64,000 nt of DNA from Hemerocallis citrina. Its lineage: Eukaryota; Streptophyta; Magnoliopsida; Asparagales; Asphodelaceae. The notes beneath the pieces were generated by a model that saw only the letters and a program-made list of their open reading frames with translations, did no database searches and had not been told where the DNA came from. This document shows, piece after piece, positions 22,670-32,772 of this stretch. Every line of letters begins with the position of its first letter. Position 1 is the stretch's first letter. Where the stretch lies: the NCBI GenBank assembly GCA_017893485.1, contig CM030360.1, positions 143,459,697 to 143,523,696 on the forward strand, read 5' to 3'. A program made the position numbers and the translations under genes.

Positions 22670-23154
22670 TGTCACGCACCGCTTTCCAAAAACATGGAAT
22701 ACGAGCGCGTAACAAAAGTCCAGTGAATGAATATAATCATCCTTAAGCTGTTCAGGAATTCTTTACAACATATCACAGTAAAAATCAGAGTTGGAAGCCA
22801 GAAAAAGATCAACCACATGCACTTATGAACCAAATACCAATAAGAATACTTGAAATAAAACACATTAATCTCAAATATTCATGATCTGAATTACACAATA
22901 ATGTTGGGTCACATTGCCCAAATACAAGGAATAATACAAGTTAAAAATACAATATTGTCCAAAATAAGCAACAAGAATAGTAATAGCAAATTTCAGCCTC
23001 TAGCCCATCATCTTGCCAATACCTTTAGGAACCTGTCCTCCAAAATCTGCAATTCACATAATGTAGGAAAAAGGAAAAGAGAAAACACAAGCACCCGTCA
23101 ATGGTAAGTCCGGGTCACAAATAGAATAGGATACAAGTACATGGACACTATCTA

Positions 23155-23345
23155 ACCACAGGATATACTAACAGGTATAGGTAAACATATGTCAAGTGTA
23201 AAGTCAAAAGGTAAACAGGTAGCATGTATAATTATCAGGTAATCAGGTAGTCAGGTAAATATGTATCAAGTATCAGGAAATCAGGTAACAGAAATATCAG
23301 GATAATCAGGTAACAGGTATACAGGTAACAGGTAATCATGTATTA
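23155..23345. repeat. Short tandem repeats of AGGTAACAGGTA type
   Basis: Irregular 7-11 bp units (CAGGTAATCAGGTA, CAGGTAACAGG) across about 190 bp of the solo LTR. The related LTR at 57040 has an expanded version at 57610-58090. Confidence 0.6.
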
Positions 23346-23488
23346 ATATCTTGTATTATTACTATCTAGGTAACACTTCATGTGCCATCTTTTTATCACA
23401 TGGTTGTTACAGTCAATACAGTTTCGCTTTAGATTTCGTAGGGGACCATGCAGGGCAGTATACTCAGTATTCACAGAATCACAGAACT

Positions 23489-23568
23489 TGGTCGGTAAAC
23501 TTGATCGGTAAACTTGATCGGTAAACTTGATCGGTAACTTGATCGGTAAACTTGATCGGTAACTTGTC
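23489..23568. repeat. ~15 bp tandem repeat, five to six copies
   Basis: GATCGGTAAACTT repeats head to tail with units of 13-15 bp. Local expansion within the solo LTR; not seen in the two related LTRs. Confidence 0.75.
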
Positions 23569-25961
23569 ATAAAGGAAACACAAGTCTCCTCCCGAGTACA
23601 CGTTTCTGCACTATCCACTACTAGATCTGTCCCATATACCCCGGCTTAATTACTTTATTATTAAGATCATCAACAGGCATGAGAGTGTGCTAAATGATGT
23701 CAAACTAATAGGTTATAATCAGGTTTAGACTCAGGGAATTAGATCAGCAAGTATAGGTACCAAACATTCACAAATACGAGCAACTTGGCGTATGACAGCA
23801 AGACTAGTCTGTACAAAAATAGTGATCCAAAGATCTACAGGCATGCAAATCATGATCCGTCAAAGGATCTGGAAACGAGACTTCCACACGCTTCTAATGG
23901 GTATAATAAAGATACACACTAGTTCATAACATCTCAGCTTAAAAGTCATTTCAACACAGATTTTCGGTACAGCCAGAAAACAGGGGAATAACTTAAACCA
24001 CATGAAAACAGCAGATAAAATCATCAATTAAATCCACGAAAATTCTGGGGCAATCCCCTATATGTATAGTCTCAAAATATAGATTTTCATATTTTTCCAG
24101 AAAGTATAGATATGTTTTCAAAAATAGAAAATAACACATAACACAGTTTTGATGGATCTGGAATTCTTCAACACCGCTGTACAAAATCATGCATATCTTG
24201 CACACAGCGCATCAAAATCCACTTCCGCAAAAACGAGATGAAATTAGATAAAATTACCCAACTTTCATATCTCACATGAAATATTCATACAGTAATTAGA
24301 AATAAGGTGAACACGACATTCAACATACAATCACACGCAGTTTACAGCAAAAGCGATCTATAGAAAAGGATGTAAGGCATCACTCAAAACTCATCTTTTA
24401 ATTACCACAAAAATCAGAGAACTACCTAACATCATATTGAAACACTGGACAAAATCTTGTGGCATGAAATTATGTCTAACTTGGATCTTGAAAATAAATT
24501 GGTGATAAAATCTACCCCGAAATAAATCTGGGAACTACCGGCATACAGTTACTAAAATAATCATAACTAATTCATACGAACTCCAAACAGGGTGAAATTA
24601 GTGGGATTAGAAATTAGATTCAATTCTCTACAAATTACTCATAAATAGTCATGTTGAGATTCGGACTCTAATTCAGGTAAAAACAACAATCAATCCAGTT
24701 CAATCCAAATTTCCAGATTTCTCAACCAAACTTCAAAACGTCATAACTTCCTCAAAAATCATCAAAACTCTTCCAAATTCAAAATGCTGTCTACCCACTG
24801 TCCAAATGTCATAATGGAGGGTATCTAACATGTCAAAATCTAGTATTTCTCATATGGGTGTTCAACATACATCGGGTATACAATATGGCACATACGCGAT
24901 CAAATCGCGTTTGGGTGAATCCTAAGGCACAAACCTATCAAACTTCATGTCCTAAGTCGTCTATGGCCTGTTTTGAACAATAGAGACGAAAATCACAATT
25001 AAAAACATGATCTTTGTCCGTCTCTAGTCTCAAACTATCCTATGTGTGAACTTTCTACTTGTATCAACCTAATAAATTTAAGTACAAGTTACTTGCCTTG
25101 TTGATGATGAACACGGCACTACGAAGCCTAGCAATGAAAATCCACGTGCAAAAGTCCTTCCACACGCAATTTCAAGCGAACCCACGAACCGAATCTTGCC
25201 TACGATCGACTCCTTGATGCACGAACTCAACGGACGCTACCCACTACTCCAAATCAGCGAAGAGGGATGAAGAGGGGGGGCTGTTCTTGAAGGTGGGTGC
25301 TGTTTGGGTTGGTTTCGGCCACAAGGAAAGAGAGGGAGACGAGGTTTTATGAAGCGAAGTGGTATGGATCGATGGATGGGGGTGATCTTAGTGGTCGGCC
25401 AAGGCAAAAGAGGAGAGAGGGAGGTCGGCCTGGGGGTTGGGAGGTGCAGGCCGGGAGTATAAGGAGAGGGGAGGCCGGGATTCCTTTTAGGAGAAGGGAA
25501 AGGATTTGGGTTAGGGATAATTAGTATTAGGGGTATAAATAGGAGATCAAATATGGGTTAATGGGTAGTGGATATCAATAGGATTAATTAGGTATATAAT
25601 TGGGTAATGGATATTGGGTAGATTTCAAATGAGGATACAAAATACAATGAATCCTATGGCTCCAAAAAATCTCCTTAAGGGCCAAAAATCTTAAATTGGT
25701 CAAAACTCTTCTAAAAATCCACCATGACCCTAAAATAATGTTTATACATGAATGAGATCAAGAAATTGAGAAAAAGAGCTCAAAATGTCGAAAAACGGCC
25801 AAACGGCGCACAAACAGCAAAAAGGAGGTCAAAACTGCCAGAAAAATATTATAGAGTAAAAATAATTAAATTTATTGTTCCGAAAATACAATGGAAAATA
25901 ATAATTCACAAAAATGAAAAATACCCTCAAAAAATACCAAAAGTGAAAAACAGGGGTTACA

Positions 25962-28055
25962 ACAAGGTTTGTTCATTTGGACATTTTTCAAATCCTTCAC
26001 CCAAGAAATGGGACTCTATGCGGCTGAACCAGGCTCTTGGTGCTTGCCTTAGGCCATACAAGGCTTTGTGTAGCTTGTAAACCTTGTGTTCTTTCCCTTT
26101 CTTCACATACCCCATTGGTTGCTCAATGTACACGTCCTCGTTCAATTCTCCATGAAGGAACGCAGATTTGACATCCAACTGAAAGATGTCCCATCCTTTG
26201 CATGCTGCAAGTGCCATGATCATTCTGACCATATCCATGCGTGCAACAGGAGCAAAGACTTCAGTAAAATCAATTCCTTGCTGTTGAGAGTACCCCTTAG
26301 CCACCAATCGAGCTTTATATTTATCAACTTCACCAAGCTCATTCAACTTTGTTTTGAAAATCCATTTAACTCCAATCGTTTTTGTTCCACTTGGCAGGTT
26401 CGTGAGCTCCCAAGTCTGATTCTTTTCAATCGAGCTTATTTCACTATCCATAGCCTTCCTCCATTTCTCATGCTTCACAGCTTCCTCAAACAGAGTTGGA
26501 TCATCTCCTACAACATCTTGTACCATGTATGCCTCTGCTTCTTCTTCACTCAACCCATCACCACTCACATAGTCTCCCATCCAAACAGGCATTCTCCTCT
26601 CTCTCTCTTGAATCACATTTTCTTGTGTACTCCCTGCTTCATTCCTAGCTTCACCACCCCTTTCTTTATCCCCATCATTTTCACCATTCTGCTTTCCCTC
26701 ACTTTCATCACCATTGAAATCATCATCACCCCAAACTAACTCAGTTTCCATTTGTTCTTTATAATTTACACCCCAATCCCAACTCTTTTCTTCCTCAAAT
26801 ACTACATCCTTACTAACTACAATCCGCTTAGTCTTAGGGTCAAACAGACGATAACCCTTTGACTCATCACTCACACCCAACAAAATACAAGGAAAGCTCT
26901 TATCATCTAGTTTACCTCATTTTGCCTCTGGGATATGTACATGTGCCACGCAGCCCCAAACTCGAAGATGCTTTACTGAAGGCTTGATTCCACTCCAAGC
27001 TTCTTGAGGTGTGATGTTTTTCATAGCTAGTGTTGGACACCGATTCAACAAGTAGAAGGTCCAGTTTACAGCTTCAGCCCAGAAAGTTTTGGGAACCTTT
27101 TTTGCCGAAAGCATGCAGCGCACCATGTTCATAACTGTTCTGTTTTTGCGTTTCGCAACTCAATTTTGGTGTGGTGAGTAGGCTGTGGTAAGTTGCCTAT
27201 TTATTCCTTCTTCACAAAATGATTTGAATTTGAGAGAGTTGAACTCGCCTCCTCTGTCCGATCGCAAACACTTGATGGGTGCCTCTTCTTCCTTTTCCAC
27301 CAGTTTCTTGTATGTCTTGAAACACTCCAAAGCTTCTGATTTTTCAAAGAGCAAATAGACCCAACCTTTACGACTATAATCATCAATAAAGCATAGCAGA
27401 TACCTCTTTCCACTGTTTGAGATTGGCTCTATTGGTCCGCAAATAACTGTGTGTATGAATTCCAAGACCTTGGTAGCACGCCATTCACTCTTCTTAGAGA
27501 TTGCATTTCAATGTTGCTTGCTAGTAAAGCAATCAACACAAGTAATACTTGAGGCTTCCAGTTGGGGTAGTCCATGCACTATTTTCTTTGTTTGTAGCGT
27601 CTTCAACCCGTTGTAGCTTAAGTGACCATATCTTTGATGCCAAAGATAAGTGAGATCAGGGGAAGTGTGTAGACATTCTTCAACAGGAGCAGTGAGATTG
27701 GAGCTTTTATTGAAGAGGATAAACATACGATTGGCACTCATTTTTGTTTGCGTAATCAAGCCCCTGGATGGATGATAAATATTGCATACCCCATTTTTTA
27801 TAAGAATGGCAAGGCCCTTTTCCTGCAACTGCCCTACACTCAACAGATTGTTTCGAAGCTCTGGGACATAATATACATCTTGAACAAGGAAAATAGCACC
27901 ATTAAACACCAATCTAACACTACCTTTTCCAGCAACATTCATTCGAGAGTTATTTCCACACTTAACAGAGTGCTTATATTCTTCTTCCATATTTGAGAAC
28001 ATACCTTTGTCTCCACACATATGATTAGAACACCTTGAATCCAGGGAACCATGCA
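25962..28055 (-). pseudogene. Copia protease, integrase and RT N-terminal part
   Basis: Minus-strand polyprotein. Protease near 28050 as LDSRCSNHMCGD, with R replacing the active-site G of DSG. GAG-pre-integrase zinc domain: LWHQRYGHLSYNGLKTL and ITCVDCFTSKQH. Integrase core: LCFIDDYSRKGWVY, then LRSDRGGEFNS. Integrase C-terminal: VHIPEAK to CILLGVSDESKGYRLFDPK. RT: ALYGLRQAPRAWFSRI at about 26050. In-frame stops lie near 27506, 27158 and 26915. The RT stops at the solo LTR and continues at 22669. Confidence 0.9.
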
Positions 28056-28925
28056 TCATTCCTTTTTTGCTTCATTTTCTTCGACATAAGCCATCAACAG
28101 AAGCTCTTCTTCTTCATCCAGTTCTGCGTAATTTGCCCCTTTTTGCAATTGAGGACATTCATATTGAGAATGTCCCAAATTGTGGCACTTATAACACTCC
28201 ACCGTGGCCTTTGTGAAAGATTGCCTCCCTCTTCCACGACCTCGACCTCGGTATGCTCCTCTTCCTCTTCCTCTGCTGCTTTCCACCTTGAGTGCTTGCT
28301 CACTATCTCGGCTGACTCTTTTGAACTTCTGTTCATGAACCACCAGAGAGCTTTGAAGCTCATCAATTGACATTTTTTCCGTGTCATTTGACTCCTCAAT
28401 CGAAATCACTACATAAGTGAATATTTCTGTCAATGTTCAAAGAATTTTCTGCACCACCTTCGAGTCAGGCATGTCCTCTCCATTGCTTCTCATTTTGTTT
28501 GCCACTGCCATTACTCTGGCAAAATATTCAGTAATGGTTTTTGTCTCTCTCATTTCAAGCACCTCGAACTCCCTTCTCAAGGAATTGAGAAGTGACTTCT
28601 TCACACGATCATTGCCTCCAAATTTCCTTTTCAGGGAATCCCAAACAATCTTGGATGTGCGCCTGTCCAAGACTTGTTCGAAGATTGATCTATCAATGGC
28701 CCGGAAAAGATAGTGCTTGACTTTGTGATCATTGGTTCTGGCGGTCTCCAACTGCTCCAGTTGTGTCTCAGTCAGCTTAGTTCCTTCACAAGGCTCCTCG
28801 AAGCCTTTTTCGACTAGGCTCCATAGACCTTTGGCGCAAAGAAGATTCTACATCAACTCATTCCAATGATCATAATGAAGGCCATCGAAGTGAGGGATTT
28901 TTGCTGAAATCTTTTCGTCACTCAT
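28056..28925 (-). pseudogene. Copia gag
   Basis: Start chosen at 28925 (ATG on the minus strand, about 70 nt after the primer site): MSDEKISAKIPHFDGLHYDH. This is the usual copia gag opening. A stop at about 28848 and a stop/frame break at about 28435 interrupt it. The middle carries the UBN2-type region (YLFRAIDRSIFEQVLD, LLNSLRREFEVLEM). The C-terminal has an RGRGRG tract and a CCHC knuckle CYKCHNLGHSQYEC near 28160-28200. The acidic end runs into the protease. Capsid-forming in intact relatives. Confidence 0.9.
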
Positions 28926-28994
28926 CTGCGTGCTTCGCTCTTCTTCTCTTAACTACTCTGCGGCTTATTTGTGAATTTGTCAGGCCCAGTGGGG

Positions 28995-29006
28995 GCTCTG
29001 ATACCA
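28995..29006 (-). other. Copia primer binding site (tRNA-Met)
   Basis: Minus strand TGGTATCAGAGC, three bases from the inner end of the 5' LTR. Confidence 0.9.
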
Positions 29007-29214
29007 GTTTGTAGAGAATAAGAATTATATGATAGGTCAAGACTTCTGCAAACTGAATGACCTTATTGAATTCAAAGAGGCTGTTAAATAGCCTTTACAA
29101 AGCTTAACTGAAAGCAAGAAAATAGCTCACGTATAACTACGTGATTTACAGCAACAGAAATAAAAAGATAACAGATTCCTAGAGACTAGGACTTATTGAA
29201 AACAAATAGAATAA

Positions 29215-30857
29215 GGGTCTGTTCTTTTTTTGCCTCTTATAAGAGGTGACCACTTATAAGAGATTTACAGTAAGAGCCTCTTTTTGATGTGTTCTTTTAT
29301 ATAAAAATAACCTCTTATAAGAACCTCTTATAAGAGATTTATGCTCTTTTTTCACCTCTTACAAGAGCCTTTTCTCTACTTTTAGACATTTTTGCCCTTA
29401 CTATATAATTTCTCTATTTATACCAACATTTCTCCATTCAACGTCATGTCCACTTTTGTATTCTGTTGACTTGTTAAAAAGAAGGTAATAATCATAATAA
29501 GTTTGCTAGAGAATCATCTTTTTCAAGGAGTATTGTTCTCTATGGTTGATCTTGTTTTGGTTGAACAAAGCTGTGGATCATAATGAGAGCTGATGCCAAG
29601 TTGATCTAATAGTTGTAGAAGCAGCTCAAACCATTTCAAGTGATATACTGAAAATGGGAAAACATGAATTTTCCGCCTTCTTTACTGAAATATAACACTT
29701 TAATATCAGTCCCATTTTAAGCTCAAACCATTTTAAATATCAGTCCCATTCTGCATTCCCTTTTTTACTGAAATTGCTACTCCTCTTCACTGCAAGCAAT
29801 GAAATTGTTCGTTCAGTCTTAACTAATAACACAACTTCAGACTTGTACCACCAAACAAACTACATAAGGAGTCCACCACACTCAAATTGGAAAACAACAA
29901 ATACATATAACACATCTTTCAACTATGCTTGCAGATTGTTTCCCGATCCTATGTATATATCGAACCATCATCTACTCAAAGCTGAAAACAAAAATATGTA
30001 AGCAAATAGAGCAGCACTAATGGTTGCCCATTTACACAAAAGTGAAAATACAATCATTTTGTGCTTACAATCAAACTTCATAATTAACAAACTTCAAAAT
30101 TTCTGTAGTTGATTAACACATTGCAAAACTTCCACAAACTTCAAAATGCCAAATGCCAAATGCCAAACTTCAAAATTTCTGACAATTTTTTCTCACTCAT
30201 TTTAATCAATTCCTCATCAGGTTTCATCCCCATTGGCAGTGCAAATGCCAAATGGAAGACTAACGAAGAGCTTGGAGGGTCGAAGTTCTTAGATTCTGCT
30301 TGCAGCCATTGCTCGATTGAAGCTCTCTCTAGTGTTCCAGTGCCTAACAGTCTCTTGGTTCCTGAATCGGGATACTTCTCCAAAATGTGGCGACATGTTT
30401 CCCTTGAGTCTGAAGAAATGAAGAATCAAAGTATTAGTGGAGTACATTACAGCTTATTTGATATATGTACATGTTGGTGTAGTTTCCTACCGAAGAGGGT
30501 GGTTTTCTCATCTTTGAAGGTCACTTGACCTGAGGGATCCTGCAAAGATTGACAGATAACGAGTTTGGGAATGAGAAGTTGCTGGTAATTAACTTGATAT
30601 CCTCCCATTTTCAACGCAGTGCTATGGGAAAGAAGATCTGGAAATCATTAATTTAGGAGTAATATAGTCTTTTTAAGTGATAGAAGACTTTTAAGATTTT
30701 GAAAGAGGATAGTAAAAGCCATTTAGGTTTAGAAGCAATTTTGAGAAAAATCTCTTATAAGAGGTAAAAAAAAGAACACTGAAAAAACTCTTTGTAAGAG
30801 GTAGACCACTCTTACAAGAGGTAAATCACTTATAAGAGGAGAAAAAGAATACTACCT
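29215..30857. mobile_element. Non-autonomous PIF/Harbinger-type element carrying GST exons
   Basis: 1643 bp inserted in the copia LTR and flanked by TAA on both sides (29212-29214 and 30858-30860); the uninterrupted partner LTR shows a single TAA there. Ends: GGGTCTGTTCTTTTTTTGCC and, from the other side, AGGTAGTATTCTTTTTCTCC. Both subterminal regions carry several CTCTTATAAGAG palindromes. No transposase; the middle holds two exons of a host glutathione transferase gene. TSD and GGGTCTGTT-like end fit Harbinger/Tourist. Confidence 0.8.
30141..30539 (-). pseudogene. Captured exons of a phi-class glutathione S-transferase
   Basis: Minus strand. Exon A (30491-30539, 49 bp) is bordered by TTTGCAG and GTAGG splice sites and gives DPSGQVTFKDEKTTLF, the G-site loop of GSTs (normally NPFGQVP-type). 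An ~80 bp intron follows. Exon B (from 30409, after CTTCAG) gives SRETCRHILEKYPDSGTKRL, then LERASIEQWLQAESKNFDPP and LVFHLAFALPMG, matching the end of the thioredoxin fold and start of the helical domain of plant phi GSTs. Similarity fades near 30160. The cis-Pro segment is altered and the ends are missing, so it is not functional. It lies inside a Harbinger-type element. Confidence 0.75.
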
Positions 30858-30912
30858 TAAGACTCCTAAATTCTAGCAACAGACTATAACAATCGAAGAC
30901 CTCTTCGAGTTC

Positions 30913-31373
30913 CTCGCCGTCGTCGTGACCCCCATCTGCCGTCGTCCCCCGCCTCCAGCTAGACACCTCCCTTGCTCTTCGATTCCCGAGCTCGACCTCC
31001 CATCATCACCACCAACGCCATCTTCTTCTCCTTCCACTGAAACCCAACTCAAACACCATCATCCTCACATCCATCCCCAGCTCCGACCTCCATTCCAACC
31101 CGGCCTCTAATCAACCTAGCCTCTACTCAAACCCGACCTCCACTCAAAATCGACTCCAAACCATCTCTCTCATTCTCGAACACTAACCCCTTTTCTCCAT
31201 CAATTTCTGGTTAGTTTTCGCCTCCTTTTTAATACATTTTTTTGGATTAACCCGATTAGAGTTTCTTGTTTCATTTCTTCGCCTTCCATTTTCTAGATTC
31301 TCAATTTATTTGCATGATTTATCGAAGAGATATATTAATTGGTGGTGGTGTTGTTGGTTTTAATGTTGCAAAA
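30913..31373 (+). other. Leader-like host fragment inside the CACTA element
   Basis: Pyrimidine-rich sequence (CTCGCCGTCGTC, CCTCCAGC, TCCATTCCAACCCGG) followed by T-rich DNA after TTTCTGGTTAG. It looks like a captured 5' leader with a leader intron upstream of the exon at 31374. The same leader begins left of the copia insertion (about 21330-21385: CTCTCTCTTACAAACCCTAA). No convincing ORF. Confidence 0.35.
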
Positions 31374-31457
31374 ATGGAGGAGGGTCTGGAATGTTCTCCT
31401 GTTCCTGAAGGGGTTTTACAAGGCATCAAGTTTACAGTTGCAACGTCTGAGGAAATT
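31374..31457 (+). pseudogene. Captured first exon, NRPE1/NRPD1-like RNA polymerase subunit
   Basis: ATG at 31374 opens an 84 bp exon ending at a GTATGT splice donor. It encodes MEEGLECSPVPEG followed by VLQGIKFTVATSEEI. From memory, the largest subunit of plant RNA polymerase V (and IV) starts MEEE..., then G-x-I-x-G-I-x-F-x-x-A-(S/T)...E-I at its first exon end, so exon boundary and pattern agree. Only 28 residues are available, so the family call is tentative. No second exon is seen. Confidence 0.4.
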
Positions 31458-32772
31458 GTATGTGTTGCTGTCTTTTCTTAGTTTTTATAATTATATATGT
31501 ATAATTTGTGCTTCATTTATCGCTAATCATATATTGCATAATGCTTCCTACTACCAATTTTCCTGAATATTATTTACCTTACTCGTTGCATTTCATAATG
31601 TGAACAATAAGAAGAACCTGTTGATTATTACTGGACTGAAGTAAAGTTTTATGTCTCTGTAAAAAAAATTCTTCATCTCCCATTTAATTTAGTTGCATAC
31701 CCTAACAATATAGATTAATTACTTACAAAAGCTATCTCATCTTAAATATATGATTTCTCAAAATATAATATGTACCTGGATAAGCATATATCTGATTTTT
31801 GTTACGGACAAGTGTGTAAGGGAGAGTTTATTGACTGGGTGGAAGTTCAATGTTACTTCTGTGGTTTGAGCCTAGAAGAGAAAGAAATTATGACTTGGTT
31901 TGTCACTTAAAGGTATCATGGCCTTATTCATTATCTCGAAGCTGATCAACAAATGATTAGTTTAGCAAATTCATATCAAGTTGCTTATGATAGAAGATGT
32001 ATATGGATTTGTGATAATTCATATCAAGTTTTTTATGTTTATGTATGTTAAGTTGTTAACTATTTATAATTATATTTACTCGAAAGATTTGCTTTGAGTT
32101 ATGTAAAAATTATTGTTTACCAAAAGAACCTCATCACTGCATCCATACGCTGCTTCATCTTCATCCCCACTCAGAGAAGAAAAAAAAAAAAAAAAAAAAA
32201 AAAACCTCGCATCTCTCCTGCAGCCCCTTTCTCCTCTCGCCGCACTCACATAGAGCCCTCCACCTCACGATGCACACCGCTCTCCACTCAATGGAGTCTC
32301 TCCATGCATCTTTTAATTTCTTAATTAAAAGATGAGTAGATCTCTCAACCCTTTTCTCCAATTGTCATCATCTTCAACCCCTTTCCTCCATTTTGATGCT
32401 TGTCCTTCATCTCCCTCATCAATTGCCCTCCTTCTCAGATCGGAGCACTCCTCTCAAATTTCTCCACTACCCATTTTCCAGTTCTCGAATTGGTGGCCGT
32501 TTGAGAGTTTCGCGTATAAGCTCAATTGGGTTTGAATCGAGCTTAGTTCCTTCTGCTGTGGTAAGTTTTTTTTTCTTCCAATTTTAATGAGTAATCTGAG
32601 GTGTTTTTGGGTTGTTAGAGGTGTAAAGTTTGTGAGTTTGGTGTTGAAAATTTGGAGGGGGAAATTTTTGTGTTGTGATGCTATGTAGTTTAGGTGTTTG
32701 ACAGAATGCATTAAGTGTAATTTTTGGTGGATGGAAATGAGAATGGTGATTGGGAATTTGATTTGATCATCA
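31458..32772. other. Unassigned CACTA interior
   Basis: AT-rich with an A25 run at 32180-32204 and a C/T-rich stretch 32220-32560. The segment 31800-31910 has one readable plus frame (CKGEFIDWVEVQCYFCGLSL) that could be an exon of an unknown gene; I cannot place it. Nothing else seen. Confidence 0.3.

Larger units (their letters stand above)
22670..25961. mobile_element. Solo LTR, Del/Tekay-like, inserted in copia RT
   Basis: 3292 bp from TGTCACGCACC to GGGGTTACA, flanked by the exact 5-bp duplication ACAAG (22665-22669 and 25962-25966). Copia coding continues in the same frame across the site when the LTR and one duplication are disregarded, so the insertion was clean. No gene inside; short open stretches near 25300-25520 lie in a G-rich tract and are not credible. 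It shares block order with the LTRs at 32773 and 57040 (GGAATACGAGCGCGTAAC start, ACCCCGGCTTAATTAC middle, TTACTTGCCT late). True orientation is uncertain; analogy with the LTR at 1501-4748 suggests minus. Confidence 0.9.
21386..30907 (-). mobile_element. Complete Ty1/copia retrotransposon with nested insertions
   Basis: Minus-strand copia element flanked by the 5-bp target duplication AGTTC (21381-21385 and 30908-30912). Both LTRs are 252 bp once a Harbinger-type insertion is discounted, and differ at about eight positions by eye. Primer site (28995-29006) and polypurine tract (21638-21648) are in place. One polyprotein frame spans gag to RNase H and is broken by five stops plus a solo LTR (22670-25961). 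Domain order protease-integrase-RT-RNase H defines copia. It landed in pyrimidine-rich leader-like sequence inside the CACTA element. Confidence 0.9.
29010..30907 (-). repeat. Copia 5' LTR, split by Harbinger-type element
   Basis: LTR pieces 29010-29214 and 30861-30907 make 252 bp, equal to the partner LTR. The last base is G where the partner has A (CTCTTCG versus CTCTTCA). The gap is a 1643 bp element with TAA target duplication. Confidence 0.9.

Noticed and set aside
23155..23345. Possible CRISPR-like array
   Set aside because: Short irregular AGGTA units without constant repeat and spacer sizes, in plant DNA; a simple minisatellite.
25297..25524. Arg/Gly-rich open frame
   Set aside because: Purine-rich tract of the solo LTR; no homology, and the LTR has no genes.
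26086..26739. 217-codon plus-strand frame
   Set aside because: It is the antisense shadow of well-recognised copia RT and integrase C-terminal coding on the minus strand.
32180..32204. A25 tract as the tail of a retroposed gene
   Set aside because: No recognisable cDNA upstream and no target duplication found around it.
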